From QHXN01 sp963785125 (GTDB lineage Bacteria; Acidobacteriota; Blastocatellia; Pyrinomonadales; Pyrinomonadaceae), in assembly GCA_963785125.1 (NCBI GenBank), contig CAWATU010000003.1:1-64000 (forward strand): a DNA stretch of 64,000 nucleotides, in the 5' to 3' direction. The translations under genes and the position numbers were made by a program. Of the stretch, positions 25,424-34,002 are shown piece after piece. Under the pieces are notes generated by a model. The model saw nothing but the letters and a program-made list of their open reading frames with translations, ran no database searches and was not told where the DNA came from. Position 1 is the first letter of the stretch. Every line of letters begins with the position of its first letter.

Positions 25424-25972
25424 ATGGACGAGCAGGAGAAAGCAATTGTGACGACACCGACCGCGGCGCCGAGCCCAGTGCCGATGGCCAGTTTCGGCGA
25501 GCGGCGGGTGGAGCGCGACAAGTCTCATCTGGTGATTTACGCGGGGGTGGCGGTGCTCGCGCTGCTGCTCGTCGGCGGGCTCGCGTACCTTGCGACGCGG
25601 CCGACGCAGAAGCCGGGCGAAGAGAGACTCGCAAATGCCATCCGCCCCGGCGCGCCGGACTGGCCCGGCAATAAGCTGGTCGTGGACTTCGACCCGGACG
25701 AGAACGCGACCATCGGCGCCAACGCCCTCGGCAACTACGTCGTGACGATGAAGCCGACGGTGCGCAACTTCACGGGGCGCACCGTCAACGGGCTTGAGTT
25801 CCACGCCGCGGGCTTAGACCTCAAGGGCAACGTCATCCGCGAGCGCACCTACGTCACCGAGGAGGAGATCGAGATGAACAAGACCGCCTCGCCCGCCATC
25901 GGCCTCAATTTCCCCTCCGACAACCGCCCCGCGCAGTTAAAGCTTGAGTTGACGGGCGTCCGATTCAAATAA
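25424..25972 (+). CDS. Single-pass membrane protein, unknown
   Basis: A 182-residue protein from the ATG at 25424 with AGAGGAAG as ribosome-binding site, 11 bp after the kinase stop. Domain order is a short cytoplasmic tail, one membrane helix (LVIYAGVAVLALLLVGGLAYL, residues 38-58) and a beta-rich outer domain (NYVVTMKPTVRNFTGRTVNG, LEFHAAGLDLKGNV). The outer part resembles Ig-like FxLYD/DUF2393-type modules, but this is a loose resemblance. It is probably co-transcribed with the kinase. Confidence 0.65.
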   Translation: MDEQEKAIVTTPTAAPSPVPMASFGERRVERDKSHLVIYAGVAVLALLLVGGLAYLATRPTQKPGEERLANAIRPGAPDWPGNKLVVDFDPDENATIGANALGNYVVTMKPTVRNFTGRTVNGLEFHAAGLDLKGNVIRERTYVTEEEIEMNKTASPAIGLNFPSDNRPAQLKLELTGVRFK

Positions 25973-25982
25973 GCATTTGTGG

Positions 25983-26108
25983 CAGAAGCCCGACCGTCAG
26001 GGAGGGCGTTGATGAAGCGCGGAAAGAGGGTTGATGAAAGACACGCGGTCTTTCATCAACCCTCTTTCCTTTGTCAGACCTACGTCCTCCCTGACGGTCG
26101 GGCTTCTG
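25983..26108. repeat. Nested perfect inverted repeats
   Basis: The outer arms (25983-26005, 26086-26108) are perfect 23-bp complements starting CAGAAGCCCGACCGTC. Inside is a second perfect hairpin, 22-bp arms 26021-26042 and 26048-26069, starting GGAAAGAGGGTTGATG, with a 5-nt loop. It lies between convergent genes and may act as a double terminator or as a repeat that landed within another. Confidence 0.85.
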
Positions 26109-26112
26109 TCTG

Positions 26113-27048
26113 TTACTTCTCGTTCACGAACAGTTCTTCCAAAGGATTGCCGACCGGCTGGACGGCGACGAGGCGTGCGCCGGAGGCGCGGACGGCGCGG
26201 AGCACTTCGTCCACTTCGGCTTCGGTGGGGACTTCGACGCGTGCGCCGCCTGGGGTGGTCGTCAGGCGCGCGGAGCCGAGGGGCGCGAGCGCGGCTTCGA
26301 GGCGGGAGGAGTCTTCCGTCGAGACGACGACCTCCATCGGCCGCGCGCCGCCCGCGCCGCGCAACTCTTCGAGGCGGCCGATGTGCGCGAGCCGCCCCTT
26401 GCGCAGCACGGCCGCGCGGTCGCAGAGCACTTCAATGTCGGAGAGGATGTGCGAGCACATGAAGACGGTCGTGTTCGTCGTGCGCAGTGACGCGATGAGG
26501 TCGCGCACCTCGCGGCGGCCGACGGGGTCGAGCCCGGACATCGGCTCGTCGAGGAAGACGACCGCCGGGTCGTTCACGAGCGCCTGCGCGAGCCCGACGC
26601 GCTGCAACATCCCCTTCGAGAATTTACGCAACTGCTTGTCCCACGACTTCTCGTCGAGACGCACGCGCGCGAGGAGGTCGGCGGCGCGGCGCTTGCGCTC
26701 GGCAGCGCGGTAGCCGAACAGCTCGGCGCAGTATTCCAGAAGCTCGCGCGCCGTCAGATAGTCGTAGAAGTAAGGATGCTCGGGCAGGTAGCCGATGTCG
26801 GCGTGCATCGAGGTCTCGCCGATGTCGCGGCCGAGGATGAGCGCGCCTCCGGAGGTTGGATACATCAGGCGCATGAGGAGCTTGAGCGTCGTCGTCTTGC
26901 CCGCGCCGTTGGCTCCGAGGAAGCCGAAGATTTCGCCGCGTCCCACCGTGAGGGAGAGCCCGTCGAGCGCGCGCACCTTGCGCTTGCGCAGGAAGCCGAC
27001 CTCGTAGTCCTTCGTCAATTTGTCGATTTCGACAGCCGGTGTCATCAC
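26113..27048 (-). CDS. ABC transporter ATPase (PilH-like)
   Basis: A 311-residue nucleotide-binding subunit of an ABC-2 type exporter. Walker A is GANGAGKTTTL, the signature is FSKGMLQRVGLAQAL, Walker B is AVVFLDEPMSGLDP, followed by the H-loop MCSHILSD. It forms a minus-strand set with a TPR protein, a permease, an O-antigen-ligase-like protein and two pilins. In Myxococcus xanthus PilG, PilH and PilI lie beside pilA and are needed for pili. The match in layout suggests this is a PilH equivalent, which is inference. Confidence 0.88.
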   Translation of the reverse strand: MMTPAVEIDKLTKDYEVGFLRKRKVRALDGLSLTVGRGEIFGFLGANGAGKTTTLKLLMRLMYPTSGGALILGRDIGETSMHADIGYLPEHPYFYDYLTARELLEYCAELFGYRAAERKRRAADLLARVRLDEKSWDKQLRKFSKGMLQRVGLAQALVNDPAVVFLDEPMSGLDPVGRREVRDLIASLRTTNTTVFMCSHILSDIEVLCDRAAVLRKGRLAHIGRLEELRGAGGARPMEVVVSTEDSSRLEAALAPLGSARLTTTPGGARVEVPTEAEVDEVLRAVRASGARLVAVQPVGNPLEELFVNEK

Positions 27049-27064
27049 TTCGAGTCCTCGCCTG

Positions 27065-28042
27065 CTACTTCGTAGGAATTTTCGAGCCCTCGCCCAAATT
27101 CACGTCGCACGCCGCGGCGTCGAGCACGTAAGGCACGTCGGAGGGGTCGAGCGGCGTGCCCGCGGCCGTCAACCTGAGCCGCGCCGTGCGGAGTTGTGGG
27201 GCGACCTCGCGCCAGTCGGCCGGGCAGCGCCCGGCGCGGTTGCGGAAGTCGGCGAGGACCCGACGTATCCGGTCGCGCTCTTCGAGCGAATCGAGCTGCG
27301 CCAGACGCGTGACGGCGAGCGACCTCACATTCTCGTCCCCGGCGCCCTCGTACATCCGCTTATACATCTCGCGCGCGACGGCGCGGCTCCCGCCCTCTGC
27401 GTTCATCTGCGCGGCCATGACGCGCATCCACGCGGGCGCCCCGGGCCGGTCGGCCCCTGCCTCGTACGCCTCGCTCGCCGCCTGGAAGTGGCCCGCCTGC
27501 CAGCGTATGTAGCCGAGGTGCTGGTAGAGACGCCACTCCTGCGGGTTCTCGCGGATGCCGCGCTCGACGAGGCGGACGGCCGCCTCATGATCTATCGACG
27601 GCAGGACGACCGCGCCGAACTCGTAGGCCGCCATGAACTGCGGGTCGAGCGCCGTCGTCTGTTCGAGCAGAGCGCCGAGGTTGCGGATGTCGAGCGGGCG
27701 CATGTCGTCGAGCGTGAACTCGCCCTTGTACGCCCCGACCTTGCGCCCGACGTACTGAAGCGAGCGCAGCCAGTACCAATCGGCCGCCACGCCGTTGAAG
27801 GCGAGACTCATGCGGCGCGCCGTCTCCGGCTTGACGTACAACTCCTCGTACGCGGCGAAGGGGTCTTCCGGCCGTCGGTGTGCGTCGAGCCAGCGCGCGA
27901 GCGCGGTGGTCTGGACGAGCCCGAGAAGGACGACGAGCGCGAGGAGGGCGTCGCGCGCGCGACTGCTGCGCGACGCCTCCGCGCGCGAGGCCGCGAACTC
28001 ATCGGACGAGCCCGTTGCTGTCCTCTCTTCCGTCGGGTTCAT
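27065..28042 (-). CDS. Membrane-anchored TPR protein (PilG position)
   Basis: A 325-residue protein with one N-terminal membrane helix (DALLALVVLLGLVQTTALA) and a helical-repeat body; pairs such as HLGYIRWQAGHFQAASEAYE look like TPRs. Its start overlaps the permease stop by 4 bp and it ends 16 bp before the ATPase, so the three are one operon and probably one complex. It occupies the place of PilG of Myxococcus, but sequence similarity could not be tested. Confidence 0.7.
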   Translation of the reverse strand: MNPTEERTATGSSDEFAASRAEASRSSRARDALLALVVLLGLVQTTALARWLDAHRRPEDPFAAYEELYVKPETARRMSLAFNGVAADWYWLRSLQYVGRKVGAYKGEFTLDDMRPLDIRNLGALLEQTTALDPQFMAAYEFGAVVLPSIDHEAAVRLVERGIRENPQEWRLYQHLGYIRWQAGHFQAASEAYEAGADRPGAPAWMRVMAAQMNAEGGSRAVAREMYKRMYEGAGDENVRSLAVTRLAQLDSLEERDRIRRVLADFRNRAGRCPADWREVAPQLRTARLRLTAAGTPLDPSDVPYVLDAAACDVNLGEGSKIPTK

Positions 28043-28905
28043 TTGAAGTTGCGCCGCTTGAAGACGAGCGTCGAGGCCGCCAGCAGCACGGCGCTGTAGA
28101 CGAGCCCGTAGAGCACTGCGACGAAGAAGTCGGGCGCGGCGGGCGTCCGCCCGTGCGCGGCGGCCGTAATGTATGAGAAGTGCGAGAGGTTCGGCAGAAG
28201 GTAGTAGAGCGCCCCGAAGAGGAGGCCCGCCGCGCCCGACCCCGTGGACGCTGACAGCCCTTTCAGCTCTGCGCTGAAGTGGCCGATGACGAAGACGAAG
28301 AAGGTGAGCAGCGCCGACAGCGCCGGCGTCGAGAACGACGAGAAGAGGAGCGCGACGGCGACCACGATCATCAGCTCAACGTAGATGAGCGCGACCGCCG
28401 GCCAGACGGTCAGCACGAGCGGATGCCAACCGCGGTTCACGTAGAGGAGCGCGAGCGATACGCCCGCACCCATCACGGCGACGTTGACCGCGAGCGTCAG
28501 GCAGAGGCCGAGATACTTGCCCAGCAGGAACTCGCCGCGCCCGACCGGCTTCGAGAAAATGGCGTAGATGGTGCGCCGCTCGATCTCTTTGTAGACGAGC
28601 CCGACGCCGACGAAGATGGAGATAAAGACGCCGAACAGGAGCGCGGCCGAGAGCCCCATGTCCACGATGATCTTCAGCTCCTGCGCCGCCGACAGCTCGC
28701 CGAGGAAGACGGCCGCGCCCGTCAGGATGAGCACGAAGAGGACGAGGTTGTAGAGCACGCGGTCGCGCACAGCCTCGCGGAAGGTGTTGCGCGTGATGGC
28801 CGTGACCCGCGCGGCCGTGCCCGACCTCTGTGAGTCGGCGTGCGCGCCGTCGGCCATCTCATTCGCGGCCGGTTCGGACTTCAGTGCGGCGATCTCTTGC
28901 GGCAT
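28039..28905 (-). CDS. ABC-2 type permease (PilI-like)
   Basis: A 288-residue membrane protein with about six helices, including VLFVLILTGAAVFLGEL, LFGVFISIFVGVGLVYKEI, LLTFFVFVIGHFSAEL and VLYGLVYSAVLLAASTLVF. The IERRTIYAIFSKPVGRGEFL loop after the second helix is typical of NosY-like ABC-2 permeases. It pairs with the ATPase at 26113. It belongs to the pilus locus by position. Confidence 0.85.
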   Translation of the reverse strand: MPQEIAALKSEPAANEMADGAHADSQRSGTAARVTAITRNTFREAVRDRVLYNLVLFVLILTGAAVFLGELSAAQELKIIVDMGLSAALLFGVFISIFVGVGLVYKEIERRTIYAIFSKPVGRGEFLLGKYLGLCLTLAVNVAVMGAGVSLALLYVNRGWHPLVLTVWPAVALIYVELMIVVAVALLFSSFSTPALSALLTFFVFVIGHFSAELKGLSASTGSGAAGLLFGALYYLLPNLSHFSYITAAAHGRTPAAPDFFVAVLYGLVYSAVLLAASTLVFKRRNFK

Positions 28906-28923
28906 CGTGAGTCTGTCTGCTGT

Positions 28924-30966
28924 TCATTGGAGCCAGTTGGAACGCGCGCGCGCGCGCCAGCCCGTGTTGACGGCCGCGGGGAAGCGCCGCTCGTTCTCCT
29001 TGAGCACGGCGAAGAGGGCCTCTTCCGGTTGCAGCTCGCCCGGCACGGAGTAGGTCTTGGGGTCGCGCCTCGCGGCCACGACGGCGGCGTCGATGTCGTC
29101 GTCGATCAGCACGCGCCAGCCCCGCGCCACACGCGAGTCTAGCAGGAGGGCGGCCGCCATTTCCAACTCTGACTCGGCCGCGCGGTTCAGACGCGCGAGC
29201 GACGCGGCGTGCCGCGCGCGCAGGAAGACCGAGCGCGGGAAGACGCGCACGGCCTCGGCCAGCGTGCGTTCGGAGGCCGCCTCGTCGCCCGAGTTCGACT
29301 CGGCGCCAGCGAGGTAGGCGTAGCAGGTCGAGGCGTTGAAGCCGCGCTCGACGCCGTAGCGCAGATGCGGCACGGCCTCGCGCTCGCGCCCGCCGTGGAA
29401 GAGCCAGACGCCGAACTGGTAGTGCGTCGCAGGGTTCAGCGGGTTGACCTTGAGCGCCGAGCGGTAGTGCGCTTCGGCGTCGCCGCCCGACTGCGCCGCA
29501 GCGATCAGTTGGACGCTCGTTGCCTGCAAGGTCATCACGCAGGCGACGAGCAGCGATAGCGCGAGGCCGACCGCGGGGGCCGGACGCAGGAGGGCGGGGA
29601 AGAGTCGCCGCGGCGCGCGCCCGTCAGCGTAGGCGGTCGTTTCGTCACGCTGCGCTTCATCAATCTTCGTCCGCGCCGAGAAGCGCGTCACGATGGCCGC
29701 GGCGAAGAAGAAGACGAGGCCGCTCCCCATCCAGCGGAAGGAGACGGCGCTTGCGCCGGAGCTGAGGGCGAAGACCGCGAGGCTCGCAACGGCGCCGGGC
29801 ACGAGCGGCCCGCGCGAACTCCTGAGCGCGCGCCAGGCCGACCACACGAGCACTGCGCAGAAGGCGACGAAGAGCAGGAACCCGGCCGCGCCCAGCTCTG
29901 CGAAGATTTGCAGATACTCGTTGTGCGCGCCGGCGTTGAGGTAGCCCTCGTTGATGCCGTTGAGCGTCGAATCGGGGCGGCGCTCGGCGAAGGCCGCGCG
30001 CGCCTCCGGCAGGCGCGTACTGAAGTTGCCCGCGCCGACGCCCGCGAGCGGGTGCGCGCGCCACAGCTCGAAGGCCGCGCCCCAGTAGAGGAAACGTGCG
30101 CGCGCGTTCAAGTCGTCGGCCGAGGTCGCGCCGAGTCGTGTCAGGACGGGGCTGTGCTTACTCTGCTCGAAGGGCGTGGGCGCGTACTGCGAGGCAAGGC
30201 ACGCGGCGAAGGCGAGGACGAGCAGGGCCACGCGCAAAGGTGTGCGCGGCCTGAACCGACGCGTGGAGAGCATCGACGCGGCAAGGACGAGGAGCCCGCA
30301 GCTCACGGCGATGAAGGAGGAGCGCTCTGCTATCTGAAGCACCGACAGCCACGCGAGGACGGACGCCGTCCCTGCGAGCAGTGCGGCACGTCGCCTCTTC
30401 TCGCACAGCGCCAGCGCCGCGAAGAGCGGGACGCAGACGGCCAGAGGCTCGCCCAGCCCGTTCTGCCGCAGCAGAGAGTTGTTCGAGCCGAGGTGGCCGA
30501 CGACGCTGGCCGCGCTCATGACAACGACGGCCGCACCGAGCAGCGCGAGCGCCGCGCGCAGGACGCGGCGGCTCTTGTAAGCGCGCGCGAGCAGCAGGAA
30601 GAGGAGCAGATAGGCGACCCACGAGAGCGCGTAGTGCGCCGCGGCAAAGAGGTTCGTCGCCCAGCACACGGACGCCGCGCTCCACGCGACGAAGGCCGCG
30701 AGGAGCGCGGATGAGAGTCCGGCCGGCGAAAAGGTCGCCGCGGTCTTGCAGAGGTCGGAGGCCGCGCGGGACGCGGCGGCGCGCCGCAGGAGCAGCGCGA
30801 AGGTGAGCGAGAGGAGGGCGGCGACGGCCAACTCCTGCCGCCAGTTGAAGCCGCCGTTGGCGGGCCTCGTCAGTCCGGGCACGAACGGCGTGAGGAGGGC
30901 CAGCGGCCAGAGGACTGCGACGAGCCGGAGTGGCTCGTCCTTTAACATGAGCGCGAAGCGAAACAT
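28924..30966 (-). CDS. O-antigen ligase/polymerase-like protein with TPRs
   Basis: A 680-residue protein with 10-12 membrane helices, the Wzy_C/WaaL signature region HPLAGVGAGNFSTRLPEA followed by an HNEYLQIFAELGAAGFLLF stretch, and a C-terminal TPR-type tail (HYRSALKVNPLNPATHYQFG). Members of this superfamily (WaaL, PglL, PilO/TfpO) move glycans from lipid carriers to lipid A or to pilins. It stands 82 bp from a pilin, so it may glycosylate the pilin. Other uses in envelope polysaccharide are equally possible. Confidence 0.8.
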   Translation of the reverse strand: MFRFALMLKDEPLRLVAVLWPLALLTPFVPGLTRPANGGFNWRQELAVAALLSLTFALLLRRAAASRAASDLCKTAATFSPAGLSSALLAAFVAWSAASVCWATNLFAAAHYALSWVAYLLLFLLLARAYKSRRVLRAALALLGAAVVVMSAASVVGHLGSNNSLLRQNGLGEPLAVCVPLFAALALCEKRRRAALLAGTASVLAWLSVLQIAERSSFIAVSCGLLVLAASMLSTRRFRPRTPLRVALLVLAFAACLASQYAPTPFEQSKHSPVLTRLGATSADDLNARARFLYWGAAFELWRAHPLAGVGAGNFSTRLPEARAAFAERRPDSTLNGINEGYLNAGAHNEYLQIFAELGAAGFLLFVAFCAVLVWSAWRALRSSRGPLVPGAVASLAVFALSSGASAVSFRWMGSGLVFFFAAAIVTRFSARTKIDEAQRDETTAYADGRAPRRLFPALLRPAPAVGLALSLLVACVMTLQATSVQLIAAAQSGGDAEAHYRSALKVNPLNPATHYQFGVWLFHGGREREAVPHLRYGVERGFNASTCYAYLAGAESNSGDEAASERTLAEAVRVFPRSVFLRARHAASLARLNRAAESELEMAAALLLDSRVARGWRVLIDDDIDAAVVAARRDPKTYSVPGELQPEEALFAVLKENERRFPAAVNTGWRARARSNWLQ

Positions 30967-31048
30967 ACTCGGTCGCTTGTTCGTGTCTGTGGTCGGGCGG
31001 GGTCAGTCCTACCCACTTGAGGGCGGAGCGCGCCCCTCGCGCGGCGAC

Positions 31049-31576
31049 TCAGTTGTTAAAGGGCACGCCGCCGGTGGTCGTGGTGGGCGGCAGGGCAACT
31101 GCGAGCGGGTGCTGGTAGATGACGCCGGGCGTGTCCGAAGAGAAGTTGCGTGAGCCGGTGTTGACCGTCGCCGGGGCCGCTCCCACGCAGAAGTCCGTGT
31201 CGGACGCCGAGGTGATGACGCTGTAGATGAAGCCGTTCCGCGCCTTGTCGACGACGGTGGCGGCGCCGACCGTCGCATCAACGAGCTTCACCGCCACCAG
31301 CCCGTCCAGGCTGGTGAACTTTGTGCCGCTGCCGTAGGTCGCGCGGTACGCCTCTTCGGCGCTGGTGAGGGTGCGCACCATCGAGACGGCCGCGGCCTCG
31401 TTGGCGGCGCGGCGGGAGGCGAGGAGGTTGGGGATGGCGATGGCGGCGATGATGCCGATAATCGCGACGACGATCAACAGCTCGATGAGCGAGAAGCCGC
31501 CCGAGCGGCCGTGCTCAGGCGAGAGGCCGCGCGCGGCGTTGTGGGTCAAGGATAGGTGCTGTTCTTTGGCTCGCAT
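31049..31576 (-). CDS. pilA: Type IV pilin-like protein 1
   Basis: A 175-residue prepilin. The leader is long for a type IVa pilin (27 residues, ending RSGG) before the mature N-terminus FSLIELLIVVAIIGIIAAIA with Glu5. The rest of the N-terminal helix is IPNLLASRRAANEA. The body ends in Thr/Pro-rich sequence and has only one Cys, so a standard disulfide D-loop is absent. It shares an almost identical N-terminal region at DNA level with the next pilin, 160 bp away, pointing to tandem duplication or gene conversion. Confidence 0.92.
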   Translation of the reverse strand: MRAKEQHLSLTHNAARGLSPEHGRSGGFSLIELLIVVAIIGIIAAIAIPNLLASRRAANEAAAVSMVRTLTSAEEAYRATYGSGTKFTSLDGLVAVKLVDATVGAATVVDKARNGFIYSVITSASDTDFCVGAAPATVNTGSRNFSSDTPGVIYQHPLAVALPPTTTTGGVPFNN

Positions 31577-31675
31577 CTTCGGAACCTCTTGTAGGGCGTG
31601 GGGCGCGCCCGGTCATATACTTCAGGCCGGTTCGGGCTGCGTACGACGTGTCGGCCCCGAGCCCTTAAGCGGAAA

Positions 31676-31708
31676 CGGGGGGTGTGGTCGTTAGAACCGC
31701 ACCCCCCG
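31676..31708. terminator. Terminator between the two pilin genes
   Basis: The 12-bp stem CGGGGGGTGTGG pairs with CCGCACCCCCCG with one G-T pair and a 9-nt loop. It lies just downstream of the minus-strand pilin 2 gene. Pilin 2 may therefore be made in excess over the genes beyond. Confidence 0.7.
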
Positions 31709-31735
31709 CCGCGTGGTTGGAGAAGACTCCTCGTC

Positions 31736-32212
31736 CTAGTTGCCGATGGGGTCGCCAGACAGGGTGTCGTAGTCGAGTGTCCCGGCGGGGCTGTCGTCGC
31801 CCGGCAGCGCGTAGATGATACCGGCCTCGTCGGAAGCGAAGTTGCGGGTGCCGCAGGTGTCGCTCGTGCGAGCCGCGCCCGAAGCGAAGCCGCCGGCGCC
31901 GGCGCCGTCGTCGATGCCGAAGAAGTAGCAGCTCTTCGGCGCGGTGGCGGACGAGTCGGCGATCTGCGCGTCAACCAGCTTGCTGGTCTTCAGGGCGACC
32001 ATGTCGCCGTACGAGCCGTTGCCGAACGTCGAGGAGTAGGTGCTCTGGGCCGTGCCGAGGGTGCGCAGGGCCGAGATCGCGGACGCCTCGTTGGCGGCGC
32101 GGCGGGAGGCAAGGAGGTTGGGGATGGCGATGGCGGCGATGATGCCGATAATCGCGACGACGATCAACAGCTCGATGAGCGAGAAGCCCTTCTGGCCTTT
32201 GTTCTTTTGCAT
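31736..32212 (-). CDS. pilA: Type IV major pilin-like protein 2
   Basis: A 158-residue prepilin from the ATG at 32212. The short leader MQKNKGQKG precedes FSLIELLIVVAIIGIIAAIA, a classic type IVa form. The open frame continues to 32419 but the extra residues are not leader-like. The body contains ALRTLGTAQSTYSSTFGNGS and two Cys (SCYFFG, DTCGTRN) that could close a D-loop. A sigma-54-like promoter lies about 118 nt upstream and PilR is next door, so this is probably the main regulated pilin. Confidence 0.93.
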   Translation of the reverse strand: MQKNKGQKGFSLIELLIVVAIIGIIAAIAIPNLLASRRAANEASAISALRTLGTAQSTYSSTFGNGSYGDMVALKTSKLVDAQIADSSATAPKSCYFFGIDDGAGAGGFASGAARTSDTCGTRNFASDEAGIIYALPGDDSPAGTLDYDTLSGDPIGN

Positions 32213-32563
32213 CTCTTTAACGGTGCTCCTTAGGAGAAAGTTGTTCTGAGTGAAGATTTGTTCTCGCGCCGTCGGCCATCGTCTCAGGGTTACGCGCCGT
32301 TCGGGCGACTTCGGACGGCGGTTCCTAAAACAAGGCTCGTGCCACGACCGGCTCCGCCGCGCTTCCAAAGGATTTGCCCGCATTTCGCGTGGAAATTTGC
32401 AATCGGCCCGCACCCTCACACCCCCGCCGAGAGTGACGCAGCGCGGGCGGGTAACAAAAATCGTCAGCCCTCCGCTGCCGTAAATTGACAGCCGTGTAAG
32501 TAGGAAAGAGTTGTGAGGAATTCCAGAAAAACCGCGCGGCCTGTTCCAGAAATGACGACCGGC
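32213..32563. other. Pilin promoter region
   Basis: The 351-bp gap between pilR and pilin 2 holds the sigma-54-like promoter at 32327-32345. Upstream of it are AT-richer patches (32380-32400 and 32450-32500) where PilR could bind. No gene is seen. Confidence 0.6.
32327..32345 (-). promoter_or_regulatory. Sigma-54 promoter of pilin 2
   Basis: The minus strand reads GTGGCACGAGCCTTGTTTT, matching TGGCAC-N5-TTGCW except the final C (GG-N10-GT). Start of transcription would be near 32318, with a leader of about 105 nt. Adjacent PilR and PilS support it. Confidence 0.7.
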
Positions 32564-33985
32564 TCAGCCCGCGGATTCGCCGCGGCTGGCGGCGTCGGAG
32601 CGGAGCTGGGCAGTCATGCTGCGGATGCCGTGCTTGTCGAGGAGGTGGCGCAGGGAGCGCACCGAGAGGTGGAGGATTTCGGCCGCGCGCGTCTGGTTGC
32701 CGCCCGTGCGGCGCAGGGCTTCGAGGAGGTATGTCTTCTCAAGGTGTTCGAGGTGCGCGACGAGGTTCAAGCCCTCTTCGGGGAGGCCCGACTCCGAGGG
32801 GCTGACCGTGGCCGGGTTGTAGTTGCTCACCGACTGCGGGAGCGACTCGGGCTGGATGGTGTCGGTGCGTTCGAGCGCGACGGCGCGCTCGATGGTGTGC
32901 TCAAGCTCGCGGACGTTGCCGTGCCAGGCGTAGGCTTCGAGCAGCTCTTTCACGCGCTCCGAGACGTGTAAGCTCCTCCCCGTCTGCCGGCAGAATTTCT
33001 CGACGAAGTGCTCGACCAACTCGGGGATGTCCTCGCGCCGCTCGCGCAGCGGGGGCAGCTCGATGGGGATGACCGAGACGCGGTAGAAGAGGTCTTCGCG
33101 GAAGCTGCTCTGCTTGACCATCGCCGCGAGGTCACGGTTCGTGGCCGCGATGACGCGCGTGTCCACGCTTGTCTCCTCGTGCGCGCCGACGGGGCGAACC
33201 TTGCGCTCCTGCAAGACGCGGAGGAGTTTAACCTGCATCGTGGGCGACATCTCGCCGATCTCATCGAGGAAGATGGTTCCCTTGTCGGCTGCCTCGAAGA
33301 GCCCCTTGCGGTTGGCGGTCGCGCCGGTGAAGGCGCCGCGCGTGTAGCCGAAGAGTTCGGATTCGAGCAGCGTCTCGGTGAAGGCGCCGCAGTTGATCGG
33401 CATGAAGGGCTTGTCCACGCGAGGGCTTAGGTTGTGGATGGCGCGCGCCACCATCTCCTTGCCCGTCCCACTCTCGCCGGTGATGAGGATGGTGGACTGC
33501 ACCTGCGCCACGGTCTCGATCATCTGATAGACGGCCTGCATCTTCTGCGAGTGGCCGATGATCTGGTCGAGGCGGCCACGCTCGCGCTGCGCGCGGCGGA
33601 AAGCGCGGTTCTCCTGAAGGAGCCGGAAACGTTCGAGCGCCTTCTCGACGATGAGCTTCAGCTCGTCCACGTCGAAGGGCTTCTGGATGAAGTCGTCGGC
33701 GCCGAGCTTGAAAGCCTCGCGGGCGGTCTCGACGGTGGCGAAGGCGGTCATCATCACGACGGCCGTGTCGGGCAGGAACTCGCGCAGGCGGCGCAAAAGC
33801 TCGATGCCGTTCATGTCCGGCATCTTCACGTCCGAGACGATAAGGTCGGCCGGCGCCTGGCGCAGAAGCTCCAGAGCCTTCGTGCCGTTCTCGGCCGTGC
33901 GCACCGCGTGTCCCGCGCGCCCGAAGACGTGCGACAGAAGCTGCCGCATCCCCGGCTCGTCGTCAACAATCAGAAGGTTCGCCAT
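32564..33985 (-). CDS. pilR: PilR, sigma-54 activator of pilin expression
   Basis: A 473-residue NtrC-type regulator. Receiver: LLIVDDEPGMRQLL and IVSDVKMPDMNG. AAA+ domain: GESGTGKE, YTRGAFTGATANRKG, TIFLDEIGEMS. The Fis-type helix-turn-helix is GNQTRAAEILHLSVRSLRHLL. The pilS gene lies 17 bp upstream and the pilin genes follow, the standard pilS-pilR-pilA order. It would bind upstream of the -24/-12 promoter at 32327-32345. Confidence 0.94.
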   Translation of the reverse strand: MANLLIVDDEPGMRQLLSHVFGRAGHAVRTAENGTKALELLRQAPADLIVSDVKMPDMNGIELLRRLREFLPDTAVVMMTAFATVETAREAFKLGADDFIQKPFDVDELKLIVEKALERFRLLQENRAFRRAQRERGRLDQIIGHSQKMQAVYQMIETVAQVQSTILITGESGTGKEMVARAIHNLSPRVDKPFMPINCGAFTETLLESELFGYTRGAFTGATANRKGLFEAADKGTIFLDEIGEMSPTMQVKLLRVLQERKVRPVGAHEETSVDTRVIAATNRDLAAMVKQSSFREDLFYRVSVIPIELPPLRERREDIPELVEHFVEKFCRQTGRSLHVSERVKELLEAYAWHGNVRELEHTIERAVALERTDTIQPESLPQSVSNYNPATVSPSESGLPEEGLNLVAHLEHLEKTYLLEALRRTGGNQTRAAEILHLSVRSLRHLLDKHGIRSMTAQLRSDAASRGESAG

Positions 33986-34002
33986 AGTCTCTAATATAGA
34001 AC

